Origin: Nitrospirota bacterium
GTDB lineage: Bacteria; Nitrospirota; Thermodesulfovibrionia; Thermodesulfovibrionales; Dissulfurispiraceae
Length of the DNA stretch: 64,000 nucleotides
NCBI GenBank assembly: GCA_016936655.1
Contig: JAFGXL010000016.1
Span: 1 to 64,000 of the forward strand
Direction: 5' to 3'
Part shown: positions 62,987 to 64,000 of the stretch, in pieces
Numbering within the stretch: position 1 is the first letter of the stretch
Layout of the letters: each line of letters starts with the position of its first letter
Made by a program: the position numbers and the translations under genes
The notes under the pieces: generated by a model
The model's database searches: none
What the model saw: only the letters and a program-made list of their open reading frames with translations
What the model was told of the DNA's origin: nothing

Positions 62987-64000
62987 AAAGGCAACTAAAA
63001 AGAACGGGAAAATCCGGATAGCGTATGTGCTGCCTACAGAAGTCAGAGGAGGAGTTGAAGAGCATGTGCTTTCGCTTGTTAAAGAGATTGACAAGGAGAA
63101 GTTCAGTCCATATATCGTAGCTCCTGCATGTCTGCTCGAGTCTCTGAAACAGGATCTTGATCCCGGAGAAGCGGTTTTGCTGCCTCTCCGCATAAGCAGC
63201 CTCATTGATCTGAGAGAGATGATGCGGTTTATACATTTTTTAAGACATCATCATATTCATATAGTTAATACCCATATGTTCATAGCAACATTTTATTATG
63301 CTCCTCTTGCGCGTTTGGCAAGGGTTCCGATTGTTATGGAAACAACGCATCTTATGGAAAAATGGAGATTGGGTAAGGGATTTATCAAGAGGCACTCTTT
63401 TCTGATCGACAGGGTATTTTATCTGCTTCTTGACAGGGCTATTGCTGTTTCGCATGCATGTAAAAAGGATTTGATGAAGATGAAGAGAATTCCGGATGCT
63501 AAAGTGACTGTTGTTCAGAATGGCCGCGACCTGGCTAACTTCAGACCTATCTCTAATGGCCGCCGCACTGATTTGCGCATGCGGTATGGATATGAACAGG
63601 ATGATTATGTTTTTGGCGTATTTGCTCGCCTGAACCATCAAAAAGGACACAGGTATTTTCTGGAGGCTGTTAAGATTCTTAAAGATCGCGGGGTATCGGT
63701 TAAAAGTATATTTGTAGGCGGCGGAGAACTTAATGACTCACTGATGCAGCAATGCAAAGAGTTGGATATAGAAGAGCAAATAGTATTTGCCGGCGCACAG
63801 AAAGATATGCCGGGATTCTTTTCTATGATAGACTGCCTTGTGCTGCCCTCGCTCTATGAGGGGCTGCCTCTATGTGTTATTGAAGCGCTTGCGATGGCAA
63901 AACCTGTAATTGCTACAGCTGTTGACGGTACTCCTGAAATAGTCATCCATGATAAAACTGGCCTGTTAATAGAATCTCAAGATCCGGAAGGACTTGCTAA
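62979..64000 (+). CDS. Family 4 glycosyltransferase, 3' end beyond the window
   Basis: The frame is open from the ATG at 62979 to the last base, 340 codons, with no stop in the window. The N-terminal domain has IRIAYVLPTEVRGGVEEHVL (acceptor loop), and RAIAVS-like AIAVSHACKKDL. The donor half has FGVFARLNHQKGHRYFLEAV, SIFVGGGELNDSL, and VLPSLYEGLPLCVIEALAMA, then PVIATAVDGTPEIVIHD, a complete GT4 signature. It overlaps the phosphodiesterase gene's end by 8 bases and continues the same operon. Sugar donor unknown. Confidence 0.9.
   Translation, partial: MAEKATKKNGKIRIAYVLPTEVRGGVEEHVLSLVKEIDKEKFSPYIVAPACLLESLKQDLDPGEAVLLPLRISSLIDLREMMRFIHFLRHHHIHIVNTHMFIATFYYAPLARLARVPIVMETTHLMEKWRLGKGFIKRHSFLIDRVFYLLLDRAIAVSHACKKDLMKMKRIPDAKVTVVQNGRDLANFRPISNGRRTDLRMRYGYEQDDYVFGVFARLNHQKGHRYFLEAVKILKDRGVSVKSIFVGGGELNDSLMQQCKELDIEEQIVFAGAQKDMPGFFSMIDCLVLPSLYEGLPLCVIEALAMAKPVIATAVDGTPEIVIHDKTGLLIESQDPEGLA

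Overview
The window is a stretch of chromosome from a Gram-negative bacterium with an anaerobic flavour. It carries lipopolysaccharide genes (MsbA, a heptosyltransferase-type GT9, a WaaE-like GT2), an exosortase-A/PEP-CTERM extracellular polysaccharide locus, sigma-54 promoters and a soluble NADH-oxidoreductase cluster of the Hnd/Hyd/NAD-formate-dehydrogenase type. This mix is common in Nitrospirota (Thermodesulfovibrio-like) and in delta-proteobacterial lineages. The taxonomic guess is inference only, since no rRNA gene is present.

Layout. 1-540: the 3' end of trpF, converging on queF. 541-9463: an LPS/core-oligosaccharide block (msbA, GT2, O-antigen ligase, methyltransferase, CgeB-like GT, two GT4, one GT9); the part from about 3.2 to 6.1 kb looks AT-rich. 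9733-13716: speD, then a DUF1015-gap-pgk operon on the minus strand. 13949-24021: a redox block with a PHP-domain protein, a small ATPase and a small Cys-rich protein, then a receiver-NuoE fusion, an HndB-like protein without its cluster cysteines, a NuoF/HndC-like flavoprotein, a NuoG/FdhA-like large subunit without a molybdenum-ligand residue, and fdhD; cysK/M and a BrkB-family gene lie inside it on the other strand. 24037-29182: galE, an outer-membrane barrel, a NusG/UpxY-like antiterminator, a patatin and an acyl-CoA ligase. 29318-31913: two neighbouring PEP-CTERM genes with matching sigma-54 promoters and upstream palindromes. The first was destroyed by an IS3-family insertion that left only its promoter, its last codons and its terminator. 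31971-38879: a PEP-CTERM-associated acyltransferase (N-acyl amino acid synthase family), converging on an operon of nitroreductase-like protein, ABC permease, ATPase, HlyD-type adaptor, TolC and an E1/ThiF-like enzyme. 39017-40197: HDOD and PilZ proteins. 40702-49374: the core PEP-CTERM/XrtA polysaccharide operon (PrsT TPR lipoprotein, sugar transferase, export protein, chain-length protein, tyrosine kinase, AAA ATPase). 49422-64000: a uridine kinase, a DUF4091 lipoprotein, an O-antigen polymerase, glycosyltransferases, wecB, an acetyltransferase, a pyruvyl transferase, a Wzx flippase, a nucleotidyltransferase-like protein, a phosphodiesterase and a GT4 that runs off the end.

How it fits together. 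Most of the window makes, exports and controls cell-surface polymers. A repeated regulatory module (CGACA-N3-TGTCG, then ACAGTT, then a -24/-12 promoter about 74 bases from the palindrome centre) controls the PEP-CTERM genes. A variant occurs in the region between the PilZ gene and prsT. No exosortase gene is in the window. The least ordinary parts are (1) the redox cluster, in which three of the four core subunits depart from their families at key residues, and (2) the acyltransferase/E1/nitroreductase/exporter cassette, which looks like a small-molecule or lipid-modification pathway tied to the PEP-CTERM system. All function calls come from reading the translated sequence by eye; no database search was run.
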